DNA of 64,000 nucleotides, taken from Branchipolynoe longqiensis. Taxonomy: Eukaryota > Annelida > Polychaeta > Phyllodocida > Polynoidae. Position 1 is the first letter of the stretch, and the number at the start of each line of letters is the position of its first letter. Below the pieces are notes generated by a model. That model was given only the letters and a program-made list of their open reading frames with translations. It ran no database searches and was not told where the DNA came from. The stretch covers positions 4,898,001-4,962,000 of the forward strand of contig CM059203.1 in the NCBI GenBank assembly GCA_030323885.1, read 5' to 3'. Positions 51,539 through 61,322 of this stretch are shown here, piece after piece. Position numbers and translations under genes: made by a program.

Positions 51539-53054
51539 CAGCACCGACAGAGCCGCCATGTCGAAAAAACTCGACACGGAGATTGAAAGCGGTGCCCTGA
51601 CGGTCGTCTCAGACCGCCCTACCTGCGTCCACAGGCTGTTCTGCATCCCCAAGGACTGGGGAGGAGTCAGGGGTATAGTGGACTGCAGTCGACCCGAGGG
51701 GGAGTCGGTGAACAATTACACGGATGGGGTGGCTGAAAAATTCTCATACAACAGCATGGATGATGTGGCGGCCCTCATGCAGAGGGGGGACAGCCTCGCG
51801 ACTATCGACATCCGGGATGCATACCGCACGGTCAGCATCCACCCACGGGATCGCGAGAGGCAGGGGATATTCTGGGATTTCGGTGACAACCCTGTCTACC
51901 TCCGTGACAACAGGCTCTGCATGGGCCTAGCCTCCAGCCCATACGTGTTCAGCAAGCTCTCGGACTTCATTGTCCGCTGTGCGGTCCGCGAGGGGGCCGG
52001 TGAGGTTGTTAACTACCTTGACGACTTCTGCATGGTGGCAAGGGACTTTGAGGCGGGGTGCGCCGCCCAAGCCAAACTGATCGCCATCTTGCGGAGGATG
52101 GGGTTCCACATCAGCTTCCGCAAGGTCACTTCCCCGGCCACCCGGACCAGGTTCCTGGGGATCGATATCGATACGGTGGCGCTGGAGATGTCACTACCCG
52201 AGGACACGCTTGCCAAGATGACGGCAGCCCTGGGGGAGCTGGAGGGGAAGCGGAAGACCACGAGGGGCCGACTGGAGAGCCTGGCTGGTCTGCTGGCCCA
52301 CTGCGCCAAGGTGGTCCGAGGCGGACGGACATTCTGTAGACGCATCTACGACACTGTGCGGGGGGTGGCAAAGCCGCACTTCAAGGTCCGCCTCTCCAGT
52401 GGTTTCCACGAGGATAGGAAGTGGTGGTTGGCCTTCGCGAGAAGGTTCAATGGGAAGGCCAAGATCATCGGCCGCCACACCCCGTACGTCTCCACATACA
52501 GTGATGCCTCTGGTGAGGGTTTTGGCACCATCCACGACCGGGACTGGAGGGTGGGGGCATTCGACAGGGAGGCCGATGACACAATCAGGCGCCAGGTGGG
52601 CCACCATCATGCGCCCCCAGATGAGGCCTGCCGAGGAGCCAACATCAATGTACTGGAAATGTGGGCGGCGTTCTGCGCCTGCCAGACCTGGGGCCACCGA
52701 TGGAAAGATAGCACGGTGGTGATGGTAACGGACAACGAGACAGTCCGGGCCGCCCTCACCACGGGCAGGTCGAGATCGAAGGGGGTGATGTACTTCATCC
52801 GGAGGCTCTTCTGGATAGCCACAGAGCACAATTTCGACATCCAATCTGTCCACGTGAGGAGCGCCGACAACACCATCTGCGATGCCCTGAGCCATTGGAA
52901 CGAAAAAGAGAGCAGGACCAGGGTGAGGGTGGCGGACGCCGCCCAGCTACTCTGCTGCAACCACATATTCATGGACCGTTTGCCTTACTCTACTTCCAGT
53001 TGCGGAGCTGCACAAGGACAAACTGGCGATGCAACAGCAGTACTACGCTCCTAA
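51510..53054 (+). CDS. Ngaro-type ORF2 of element 2: reverse transcriptase and RNase H
   Basis: 514 codons. RT: D100 (LATIDIRDAYRTV) and YLDD with D171 and D172, after CRPEG-type CSRPEGESVNN and before RFLGIDID. RNase H: D332 (TYSDASGEGFGTI), E383 (NVLEMW), D408 (MVTDNETVRAAL) and the final acid in NTICDALSHW, so the full D-E-D-D set is present. The real N-terminus lies upstream in other frames. ORF3 overlaps the last 26 bases. Confidence 0.85.
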   Translation: MTVHTAGGGDSTDRAAMSKKLDTEIESGALTVVSDRPTCVHRLFCIPKDWGGVRGIVDCSRPEGESVNNYTDGVAEKFSYNSMDDVAALMQRGDSLATIDIRDAYRTVSIHPRDRERQGIFWDFGDNPVYLRDNRLCMGLASSPYVFSKLSDFIVRCAVREGAGEVVNYLDDFCMVARDFEAGCAAQAKLIAILRRMGFHISFRKVTSPATRTRFLGIDIDTVALEMSLPEDTLAKMTAALGELEGKRKTTRGRLESLAGLLAHCAKVVRGGRTFCRRIYDTVRGVAKPHFKVRLSSGFHEDRKWWLAFARRFNGKAKIIGRHTPYVSTYSDASGEGFGTIHDRDWRVGAFDREADDTIRRQVGHHHAPPDEACRGANINVLEMWAAFCACQTWGHRWKDSTVVMVTDNETVRAALTTGRSRSKGVMYFIRRLFWIATEHNFDIQSVHVRSADNTICDALSHWNEKESRTRVRVADAAQLLCCNHIFMDRLPYSTSSCGAAQGQTGDATAVLRS

Positions 53055-53976
53055 CTCGAGGACGACAAGAGGAGTCCAGGTGAGGCGATACCTGGACTTC
53101 ATCGAGGAATTTGGGGGACATTTCCCTACCACGCCATGCCCGCCATCCCAGACGGCACTATACGCTGTGTGGCTGGCTCGAACACTCAGATACACATCGG
53201 TTTTGAATTACCTGAGTGGCTTAAATTTTTTCTTGAGATCGGAGGGTGCGGAGGCCATTGACTACAAGAGCTTCGAGTTGGCCTCTACCCTAAAAGGTAT
53301 CAAGCGGGAGCGGGGTTGCCATCCCAGACAGGCAGCTCCCATACTACCAGGCATGCTCAGACGGATCTTCTCCGGCCTGACCTCCTCCGAGGGACACACC
53401 GCCTGGAGGGCAGCGGTCCTGTGCAGCTTCAGGGCGCTCCTGCGGAAGTGCCAGGTGACCTCCTCGGACTCAGCTCTACTCAGACGAGACTTTTCCTTCC
53501 TCCCCTGGGGGATGATGGTGAGGGTGCGCCGCTCCAAAACCATACAATTCTCGGAACGTGTGCTGGAGATTCCCATGGCCCGTTGCCCAGACCTGTCGCT
53601 GTGTGCGGTCCACTGGACCGAGAGGCACTTCGGGCAGGTCCCGGCTGGACCCGATGACATGGCTTTCCGGATCCCGACGCCCGCAGGCTCATCGACACCC
53701 CTACTGTACTCAGGTTATCAGGGGATACTGAAGCATTTCTGTGGTGTGGCGGGGCTGGACTCGGCTGATTACTCCTCACACTCCCTACGACAAGGGGGGT
53801 GTACCTTCCTGTCCATGTGCGGAGCCACACTAGAAGAACTCAGGGTGAGGGGGGACTGGGCGAGCGACACCATCTTTGCTTACCTCCAGACCCCCCTGAG
53901 TGTACGCATCATTAACGATATCAGGGTCTCCGCCTCCCTCTCTGGAGGTCCGGGGGCTGAATATCAAGACTATTAA
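53029..53976 (+). CDS. Ngaro-type ORF3 of element 2: tyrosine recombinase
   Basis: 315 codons. Core-binding half: VRRYLDFIEEFGGHFP, TSVLNYLSGLNFFLR. Catalytic half: R139 in SFRALLRKCQVT, K170 in VRRSKTIQ, H251 and R254 in SSHSLRQGG (Gln where element 1 has the second, non-catalytic Arg), W277 in RGDWAS and Y285 in FAYLQTPL. The signature is complete and the frame intact. The N-terminus is about 30 residues shorter than element 1. Confidence 0.9.
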   Translation: MQQQYYAPNSRTTRGVQVRRYLDFIEEFGGHFPTTPCPPSQTALYAVWLARTLRYTSVLNYLSGLNFFLRSEGAEAIDYKSFELASTLKGIKRERGCHPRQAAPILPGMLRRIFSGLTSSEGHTAWRAAVLCSFRALLRKCQVTSSDSALLRRDFSFLPWGMMVRVRRSKTIQFSERVLEIPMARCPDLSLCAVHWTERHFGQVPAGPDDMAFRIPTPAGSSTPLLYSGYQGILKHFCGVAGLDSADYSSHSLRQGGCTFLSMCGATLEELRVRGDWASDTIFAYLQTPLSVRIINDIRVSASLSGGPGAEYQDY

Positions 53977-54009
53977 GACTTCCGGGTTGGGGGGACCTTG
54001 GGGTCTCTT

Positions 54010-54098
54010 GGCAATAATATATTCCCGCCAGAGAATATATACTCTTTCTCAACCACTCCTGTCTTTTGTTATTCTGTTTCCAGGGGACAACTGTTTAT
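54010..54098 (+). repeat. Split direct repeat B1, element 2
   Basis: 89 bases, GGCAATAATATATTCCCGCC to ACTGTTTAT. Differs from B2 by one base seen (GACAAC versus GACTAC). Confidence 0.85.
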
Positions 54099-54327
54099 GC
54101 ACTCTATAATCTATTATGGGAATATAAACAAGGACACTACCCCCTAGCAGTTCTCTCCCTTACTACTCTATACCCTAATGTCACTGAGCTATTACTACCA
54201 TAGGACTAGGTTAGTTCCTTCATTCTCCACTGCACTGCCACCTGTGAGCAGCTCATGACTGCATGATACCAGCTGCGCCTGGTCACTACCACTACCGCTC
54301 CCTCTCAGCAGGACGGATTTTAAATTT
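54096..54327 (+). repeat. Split direct repeat A2, element 2
   Basis: Second copy of A1, from TATGCACTCTATAATC to GGATTTTAAATTT. Overlaps B1 by TAT, the probable recombination core. Confidence 0.85.
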
Positions 54328-54333
54328 TAGGTG

Positions 54334-54416
54334 GGCAATAATATATTCCCGCCAGAGAATATATACTCTTTCTCAACCACTCCTGTCTTTTGTTATTCTG
54401 TTTCCAGGGGACTACT

Positions 54417-54422
<6 letters not shown>
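54334..54422 (+). repeat. Split direct repeat B2, element 2 (right end)
   Basis: Second copy of B1; its last TAT runs straight into an (AT)n microsatellite (to about 54449). Confidence 0.85.
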
Positions 54423-54452
<30 letters not shown>

Positions 54453-54606
54453 GCAATGCCTGTGGAAGCCAAAGTCACTTCTGTCCTGAGCCCCATATGT
54501 TCCATAAAGTTAGCCTAATGTGAGCAATTAAAGCCGATTTAGAGGCGCAAACTCCCGACAAGTCACATAGCGCCATTAAATTACCCTAGACATTCCACAA
54601 AGCGTC

Positions 54607-54950
54607 GATGGAGTGGGACATAGCTCAGGTGGTAGAGTGTCCACCTGTGAAGGTGTTGGTCATCCGATCGGTCCTGCTTGGTGGACACATTTGCAGTTTG
54701 GGCTATTTTCTATTCCAACCAGTGGTCCATGACTGGTTCACCAAAGGCTGTGGTATGTACTCTCTTGTCTGTGGGAAAGTGTATATAAAAGACCCCTTGC
54801 TGCTTATCGGAAAGAGTAGCCTATGTGATGGCAGTGGGTTTCCTCCAAAGAAATATGTCAGAATGACCATATGTTTGACGACCAATAGCCGATGATACAC
54901 AAATCCATGTGTTCTAGAGGCATCATTAAATAAAACAGGCTTTTCTTTTT
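54607..54950 (+). mobile_element. SINE S4, nearly full (mollusc-type)
   Basis: tRNA-like head GTGGGACATAGCTCAGGTGG with TAGAGTGTCCACCTGTG, then CCATGACTGGTTCACCAAAG, TATAAAAGACCCCTTGCTGC, GTAGCCTATGTGATGGCAG and a tail AGAGGCATCATTAAATAAAA. I recognise this body as a SINE type common in molluscan genomes. 54450-54606 and 54951-55474 hold no other recognised feature. Confidence 0.75.
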
Positions 54951-55474
54951 TCCCCACTAATGCCTCGGGGACAAATGCGTTACAGCATGCCTGCTGCGGC
55001 TGTAAGTCGTCGCATCGGCTAGACCGTATGGTGACCGCACAATGAATTACGGTCGCCGTAGGGTGACCATACGTTTTTTGCTCGCTGCAAGGTGATGCGT
55101 TTTTTTAAAGTTGGAGTTATCTTAACTTTGAAAAATTGCAATGCCGCGGGCCGCAATCCTGTCAATCCAGACTCCACAACACTGTACGATCACATTTGTT
55201 GACATCAATGAAAAGGGTGTAAAATGAATATCAATATGGTACAAAATCCATGTTTGCGTGATCAATATTAAGAAAGTTATGACTATTTTGTATATTAAAT
55301 ACATGTATAAATTCAACACAAACCATACGATTTGTGAAGAGCTAAACTGCAGGCTGCAACGCCGTAACACCTGCATAAACTGCAAGACACACCGCAGACC
55401 CCAGCACCATAGGGCGCCCACAGCATTTGTGACCTAGGCACAAGCGCCAGACCCTCCCTGCGTTACCGTAAAAA

Positions 55475-56260
55475 GAGGTGTTCTCTGTGGCAGAGTGGTT
55501 ACAGTGTCTGACTCCTAATCTGAAGGTCAGTGGTTCGATTCCCCATGCCCCCCCCCACTACCTCTGCCAATTTGGATTTCCACCACTGTGTATAACTTAC
55601 AGTGTCATCAAAGGCCAGTTGCTCTCACACCATGTCTATATGGTGTGGGAGGTTAAAAATCCCTTGGGTCGGTAAAAGTGTATACTCGGGCTTTCTATTG
55701 AGAAACTGTCTAATGGGGCGTAATCGATTAACACGACCCGGGTGATTCGGGTCACCCGCGTTGCTAGAATTTCAAATCGAACACCGCGAGTGGAGTTGTC
55801 AAAAAGAAGTGTGCAAAACGACCCGACCCCAGCAAGCCACCTCTTGGCTAGGGTTTGCTAGGAATGATGACGTCACAGTTATGCGGGTACCGTCCTGCAG
55901 GATGGAATAGCAACTGGTACCAATCCCACATGTTTGATGTTGGTAACAACACAGATTAATGAAATGGAAATATAACTAAACTATGCAATCATAAAATACT
56001 TTAAATCCTATTTTGCTGTAGCTATATCGGTTATTAAATAATAAAAACAGGTTTTGGATTAAGCCGCCATTTTTTCCACACCGAGCGTGGAGAAGTGTAT
56101 TCTATTATTCGACCCGAGTCTGTAGGATGTGCGTATGCGCCAAAAAGTGGGTTGGGTGACCCGAGTTGATTAATCGATTACGCCCCTCGTGAAAACAAGC
56201 CTATTCAGACTTATCCATGATAGGCAGTATAAATCTTCAAGAAAAAAAAAGAAAAAAAAA
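55475..56260 (+). mobile_element. SINE S3 split by a MITE
   Basis: Part 1 (55475-55714): tRNA-like head GGCAGAGTGGTTACAGTG and GTGGTTCGATTCCCC, body to GAGAAACTGTCTAAT. Part 2 (56187-56260): GTGAAAACAAGCCTATTC to ATAAATCTTCAAG plus A-rich tail. The uninterrupted copy at 56878-57197 shows the two parts were contiguous. Confidence 0.8.
55715..56186. mobile_element. MITE M9 inserted in SINE S3
   Basis: Perfect 17-bp terminal inverted repeat GGGGCGTAATCGATTAA ... TTAATCGATTACGCCCC. Sub-terminal GACCCGGGTGATTCGGGTC is matched by GGGTTGGGTGACCCGAGTTG at the far end. 472 bp, no ORF. No clear target duplication. Confidence 0.8.
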
Positions 56261-56330
56261 GACACCACATTCCCTAATACTGAAAGTCACAGTTTTAAAG
56301 GGACAGTCACGTGACCACCTGAACTTTACT

Positions 56331-56840
56331 TATTGCCCTGTCACACTACGACGCTTCTCTCGGCGACCCGTCAGCGTTGAAAATGAAATCTTGCGCGTCG
56401 AGAAACGTCAAACTTGTCGGCGGTTTGGGGGAAAAGATCGGCGTCAGCGCGGCGCGTTATGCGCGCGCTGCCAACGTGTGTCGACGCGCTGGGGGAAAAA
56501 AAAAAAAAGTTTGGCGCGACGTCTTCATTTAACCTTAAATATTGCTAGGGCCTAAAACAAAAACGGCCCAGTTTGCGCAACGCGTGAGCAACGACCCTCC
56601 CGCGCGCGCGCCGTCTTCCTAGCGTTCCCATAACGTAATTCCGGCGCGTCCAACGCAGCGCGACGCGCGCCTAACGTCCTTACCCATATATTTGCGCGCG
56701 TTGCCGGTCGCTGGTGGTTTTTGACATGTTCAAAACACTCAGCGACCAATAACGCGCCGGCGACAAAGTAGTGTACCGACGTGTACCGACGCGCCCATAA
56801 CGCGCCACCAGCGCTTCTCGATATTTCACCAAATATCGCC
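56331..56840. mobile_element. MITE M10, GTCACAC start, GCGCG-word interior
   Basis: Begins GCCCTGTCACACTACGACGC and is filled with GACGCG, GCGCGC and CGTCGG words on both strands. The right border is poorly defined. A SINE S1 tail scrap (about 56527-56560) sits inside. Confidence 0.5.
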
Positions 56841-56877
56841 CAAAAACACCACACGTTGGTACAAGATGGGTATTCTC

Positions 56878-57197
56878 TGTGGTGTTCTCTGTGGTGTTCT
56901 CTGTGACGGAGTGGTTAGAGTGTCTGACTTTTTTCTAGGTCGGACTCCTAATCTGAAGGTCAGTGGTTCGATTCCCTGTGCCCCCACCTCTGCTAATTTG
57001 GATTTCCACCGCTGTGTATAACTTACAGCGTCATCAAAGGCCAGTTGCTCTCATACCATGTCTATGTGGTGTGGGAGGTTAAAAATCCCTTGGGTCGGTA
57101 AAAGTGTAGGCTCGGGGTTTCTATCGACAAACTGTCTAATGGTGAAAACAAGCCTATTCAGGCTTATCCATGATAGGCAGTATAAATCTTCAACAAA
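56878..57197 (+). mobile_element. SINE S3, uninterrupted copy
   Basis: GACGGAGTGGTTAGAGTG and GTGGTTCGATTCCC head, same body as 55475, tail GATAGGCAGTATAAATCTTC. The leader GGTGTTCTCTGT is tandemly repeated three times (56880-56904). Confidence 0.8.
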
Positions 57198-57202
57198 ATA
57201 AA

Positions 57203-57495
57203 CCGGATGGGGTGGTTGAATCGGTAAGAATACTGGCTAGCTATGTGGGTGGACGTGGGTTCGAAACCTGGCGGAGTCAAACCATCACAAACAAAAGCGA
57301 TACTTATCGCTACATAGCCTGAGCTCGGCATTACTAATATAGGGCAAGGACTGGATACCTCAGTATCAGGATAATGTGACTAAGTGGGATATCAGATCAT
57401 GGTGCCAACGGCTTGGCCCAATAGTGGGCAGCCTTATAAAGTCAGCATGAGTTTGCACTGTCACAAGTCAGTAGGTATCCGTCGTCCTGGTATCA
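57203..57495 (+). mobile_element. SINE S1 copy
   Basis: Head GGATGGGGTGGTTGAATCGG, B box GGGTTCGAAACC, body TCAGGATAATGTGACTAAG. The 3' tail is degenerate. Confidence 0.7.
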
Positions 57496-57538
57496 GTTTG
57501 TTTATTTGTTGCTAACCGCAACAAACAAACTTATTCTA

Positions 57539-58036
57539 TCTGCATTGACCTCTCAAGCAAGTAACCATATAGACAGGTAGGTGTGGGTAGTGTGGTGATG
57601 TCAGGGAGCCTAGGTGATATAATGGTTAGCACACTGGCCCAGAATGCAAAGAGATGTGGGTTTGAGTCCTGCTCTAGGCGCAATATTTCCCATTTTCATC
57701 ACCCCCCATGACACTGGTTGCCGTGACCATGATCCTGTACAGGCTATGCGCTGTATAGTTGTTGAACCTACCCTGTGTATGTATGTGTTAGTGCATTGCC
57801 TGTATGTATGTAATTGTAATCATTAAGAGAATTACAATTCCAGGGGGACGAGTGTAGTGGTCTGCACTGACCTCTCAGGCAAAGAGCTCCATAGACAGGT
57901 AGGCGTGGGTAATGTGGTGATGTCAGGGAGCCTAGGTGGTGTAATGGTTACCACACTGGCCCGGAATGCAAAGAGATGTGGGTTTGACTCCCGCTCTAGG
58001 CGCAATATTTCCCATTTTCATCACCCCCATGACACT
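57539..58036 (+). mobile_element. SINE S2 head-to-tail dimer
   Basis: Units start at about 57539 and 57861 (322-bp period), each with AGCCTAGGTG and AATGGTTA then GGGTTTGAGTCC or GGGTTTGACTCC. The linker TACCCTGTGTATGTATGTG is the same as in the 39712-40333 dimer. The (AATC)n tail is missing. Confidence 0.75.
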
Positions 58037-58253
58037 AACATTCTTTGGAATAATCGATAGATTGTTAGTAGAGGGGTCTCTGGCTCCTCTGGGGGGATAC
58101 AGTCAAAGTTGGCAAGAACGCGGGAAAGAGATAAATGTTCAACAGACAACTGTAAATCCATCTGAGCCAGCTGGATTTAAAATTAAACCCACATCAACAG
58201 AATTACGCACACCCCAATTGTTGTTGGGGTGACGAAAATGGGAAATATTGGAC

Positions 58254-58776
58254 TTAAGGCCCATTCACACACGAGCCTTAACTCTCCTCAACTAGTTCGC
58301 CTCATCTAATCCACATCGCGAAGCGGTCTACATAAGGTGAACTAGTTGAGTCGAATCAGCCCTAATTCACCTCAGTGGAGTGTTCACATACGCGATCTGA
58401 GTCGAATTAGATGAGGTGAACGAGTTGAGGCGACATAAGGCCCATGTCTGAACGAGGCTGTAGAGTAGTTTCCAAAGCCACACTTCTTGCAATTCTAGGG
58501 CGAGGGTGCATTTCCTAGGCCCCATTCACACATGAGCCTTAAGTCGCCCCAACTAGTTCACCTCATCTAATCCACGTCGCGAAGCGGTCTACATAAGGTG
58601 AACTAGTTGAGTCGAATCAGCCCTAATTCGCCTCAGTGGAGTGTTTACATACACGATCTGAGTCGAATTAGATGAGGTGAACGAGTTGAGGCGACTTAAG
58701 GCCCATGTCTGAACGAGGCTGTAGAGTAGTTTCCAAAGCCACACTTCTTGCAATTCCAGGGCGAGGGTGCTACCCT
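58254..58776. repeat. Tandem pair of a MITE-like unit (about 258 bp)
   Basis: Unit 1 starts TTAAGGCCCATTCACACACG, unit 2 GGCCCCATTCACACATGAGC at about 58518. Each contains AACTAGTTCGCCTCATC or near variants and its reverse complement GATGAGGTGAACGAGTT, then a shared flank ending AATTCCAGGGCGAGGGTGC. A direct duplication of element plus flank is the simplest reading. Confidence 0.75.
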
Positions 58777-58792
58777 TTATATTTCCTAGGCT

Positions 58793-59592
58793 CCTTGATG
58801 CAATCACCCTATAGAGGCCAGCCTATCCATGTGGCTCCTTGCCTGAGAGGTCAGTGCAGATTATTGCACTCGTCCCCCCTGGGATTGTACCTCCTTTACA
58901 TGGTTTACATCTGTAAAGGCCCAGTCAGACCTTACCAGACTGAGTACCGGACACCACTAGACAAAGAATTGTCTAGTCCGTTGGTGTTCGGTATCAAAAT
59001 GTACCAAAATGTACCAAATGAAACAAATGCTAAACGGACAAGGAAGTACATTAATGAATAGCCACTGGATGATAAATGGTCGATAACTGGACGACAACCG
59101 AATGTCTAATGGATGGACCGGACACCAACCGGACACCTACCGGACTGATCACAGACACGCCGAAAACTGACGGACTGAATTCCCGCAGTACCGTCAATGG
59201 ACACTGCAGGAAGCAAACCGGAGATGTAACGCATGGGTACCGAACATGAAATGGACAAAATGGACTTAAACCGGACTTAAACTGGACATCAGCCATACAT
59301 GTCAGTCCGTCGGTATCCGGTAGAAGTTTTGTGCAGGTTCAAAACTTGTACCTGACACCGCCGGACACCACCGGAGATAGAACGGACACGCCGGATGGGT
59401 ACCACATATAAACCGTACATTACCATATTTCTCCGGACAGTGTCCGGTTTGCATCCGTTTCCTCAATCCGGTGAGGTCTGAGTGGGGCTTAAGTAATTTA
59501 ATGCTTGCAATTTCATGCATACAGGCAATGCACTTACATACAACGGGTAGGTTCAACAACCATACGATGTACAACTTGTACAGGAGCTAGTC
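58793..59592 (-). mobile_element. SINE S2, minus copy, split by MITE M11
   Basis: Reversed S2 pieces: 58793-58905 (GCCTGAGAGGTCAGTGCAG) and 59494-59592 (ACAGGCAATGCACTTACATA, then GGTAGGTTCAACAACCATAC). In other copies these are contiguous. Confidence 0.7.
58914..59493. mobile_element. MITE M11, GTCAGACC termini with CCGGACA-word interior
   Basis: Left TAAAGGCCCAGTCAGACCTT, right (reversed) TTAAGCCCCACTCAGACCTC. Interior of ACCGGACACC, GGACA and complements. Inserted in SINE S2. TTAA-like ends. Confidence 0.7.
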
Positions 59593-60295
59593 CAGTGGTG
59601 TTGGGGTGTGAGGTGTAAGAGTGTACGGGTGGGCGGTGTAAGTGTGTGAGTGTGTTCGTGTGTGAGGGTGTGAGGGTGTGAGGTTGTGAGGGTGTGAGGG
59701 TGTGAGGGTGTGAGGGTGTGAGGGTGTGAGGGTGTGAGGGTGTGAGTGTGTGAGGGTGTTCGTGTGTTCGTGTGTGAGTGTGTGAGTGTTCGAGTGTGTG
59801 AGTGTTCGAGTGTGTGAGTGTTTGAGTGTGCGAGTGTGTGAGGGTGTGAAGGTGTGAGCGTGAGGGTTGAGTGCATGAGTGTGCGTGTGTGAGTGTGTGA
59901 GTGTATTAGGGTGTGAGTTTGTGAGGGTGTGACGGTGTGAGTGTGTGACGGTGTGAGTGTGTAAATGTGTAAATTTGTGAGGATATAAGTGTGTGGGTGT
60001 ATGAGGGTGTCAGTGTGTGAGTGTAAGTGTGTTAGTGAGTGTGTATGTCGGGATGTGAGTGTGTTAGTGTATGAGTGTGTGAGGGTGTGAGCGTGTGAGT
60101 ATATAGGCGTGTGAGGGTGTGTTTGTGTAAGGGAGGGACAGTGTGAGTGTGTGAGGGTGTCAGTTTAAATGTTAGTAAGTATGTGAGAATGTAATTGTGC
60201 GAGTGTGTGAGTATGTGAGTCTGTACGGGTATGAGCTGGTGAGTGTGTGAGTGTGTGTGTGTGGCACAGTGTGAGGGTGTGAGTCTGTGAGGGTG
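59593..60295 (+). repeat. GTGTGAG minisatellite
   Basis: About 700 bases of GTGTGAGG and GTGTGAGT words with 6-10 base periodicity and local variants. The reverse-complement words (CTCACAC, ACACACACCCTC) reappear at 60604-60680 beyond the inverted-repeat element. Not coding. Confidence 0.9.
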
Positions 60296-60603
60296 GGTCT
60301 CACTGCAGATACACTGCGTGTGCTCAGCTTTAGTAAGTTAGACATGGCGGGTGATCCGGATGATGTAAGGGCATGGTCCGTGTGCCTGGGTTTGATCCAA
60401 TAGACAGTGCAGATACAAAATGCTGTTTGTATCGATTTATTTAGGCCTAGATCAATATGGCCACTTTATTATCTACAGTTGTGGCTGAGTCACGATTCAC
60501 CGACAAAGCTAACAAGATTGGTCCAGATTCACTAATCCGGATCACCATCCGTGTCTAACTTACTAAAGCCGAGCGTATGCAGTGTATATGCAGTGATACC
60601 CAC
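60296..60603. mobile_element. MITE M12 with long TIR
   Basis: The arms match over about 65 bases: left CAGCTTTAGTAAGTTAGACA ... GTGATCCGGAT, right its complement with TGTCTAACTTACTAAAG. Outermost sequence GTGAGGGTGGG is also inverted (CCCACCCTCAC), so the minisatellite motif is part of the terminus. Confidence 0.75.
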
Positions 60604-60690
60604 CCTCACATACTCACACTGTCCCTCCCACACACACACACCCTCATACACTAACACACCTACACACTCACACACTCGCTAAAGTAAATA

Positions 60691-61282
60691 CAGTAAAACC
60701 TCTCTAACCGACCACCTCCACAGATCGACCACTCCCCTTATATCAATCGCTTTATTTGGGTCCCAACAATACCATTCTAACCATATTCTAACTCCTAAAA
60801 TCTCATGATCATTATCATGCTGTCGGTCGTTATGCGACAAAGACTGCTTTCATTACTTGACTGCCGCTCTCATTTCATGAAAGCTGCCTGCAAAAGTGTT
60901 GAAGTGCTGCTGGCTTTTGAAAGTTACCAGCGGCACTCTCTCAGGGAGCAAATAGAGATTTCACACCGGCAAGAACATGTCAAGACAGGCGCAAAACTAT
61001 TTGTCCCTGCACTGGCTGGTCGGGAGATGTTGGGAGTTCCATACATCAACCGCCCTTAATGCTGCCACAGTGACATGGTTTTCTGTTTAGGGTTTGCTCC
61101 CTTAGCCTTCGGTTCTGTCAAGGACCTGTACCACAAGGCAGTGGTTTACAACTCTGCAGGGCAGGGGCTTCAAACTCCCTGAGGTATTGCAATACCTGCA
61201 ATACCTGCTTATACCTAACACCTCCATAAATGGACCATTTAAATTCGGTCCCAAGGTCGGGCGTTTTAGATATGTTTGAGTG
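60691..61282. mobile_element. Longer relative of MITE M3 (degenerate)
   Basis: Starts TA-CAGTAAAACCTCTCTAACC and ends with a decayed GTTTGAGTG-TA. The interior (60816-61180, GCTGTCGGTCGTTATGCGAC to CAGGGGCTTCAAACTCCCTG) is repeated with changes at 61697-62075. A possible relic of transposase-bearing sequence, but no DDE motif is recognised. Confidence 0.5.
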
Positions 61283-61322
61283 TATGTTTGGTATGGACGT
61301 TTGGGCATTTTTACAACAAGTC

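Larger units (their letters stand above)
49124..54422 (+). mobile_element. Ngaro-type YR retrotransposon, element 2 (5.3 kb)
   Basis: Layout: A1 (49124-49356), ORF1, ORF2, ORF3, B1 (54010-54098), A2 (54096-54327), B2 (54334-54422). B1 and A2 abut, sharing TAT. It sits inside an (AT)n microsatellite: (AT)n runs up to the left end and continues from the right end. Proteins are homologous to element 1 but divergent, and the terminal repeats are unrelated in sequence, so this is a different family of the same type. Two frame breaks near the ORF2 N-terminus are the only damage I see. Confidence 0.85.

Noticed and set aside
54607..54680. tRNA gene at SINE heads (also 2764, 31555, 39789, 55480, 56905)
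   Set aside because: A and B boxes are present, but acceptor and anticodon stems are degenerate and each is followed by a SINE body and occurs in multiple similar copies.
60805..61059. 84-codon frame as a gene
   Set aside because: It lies in a degenerate transposon, and its duplicate at 61697-62075 is frame-disrupted.
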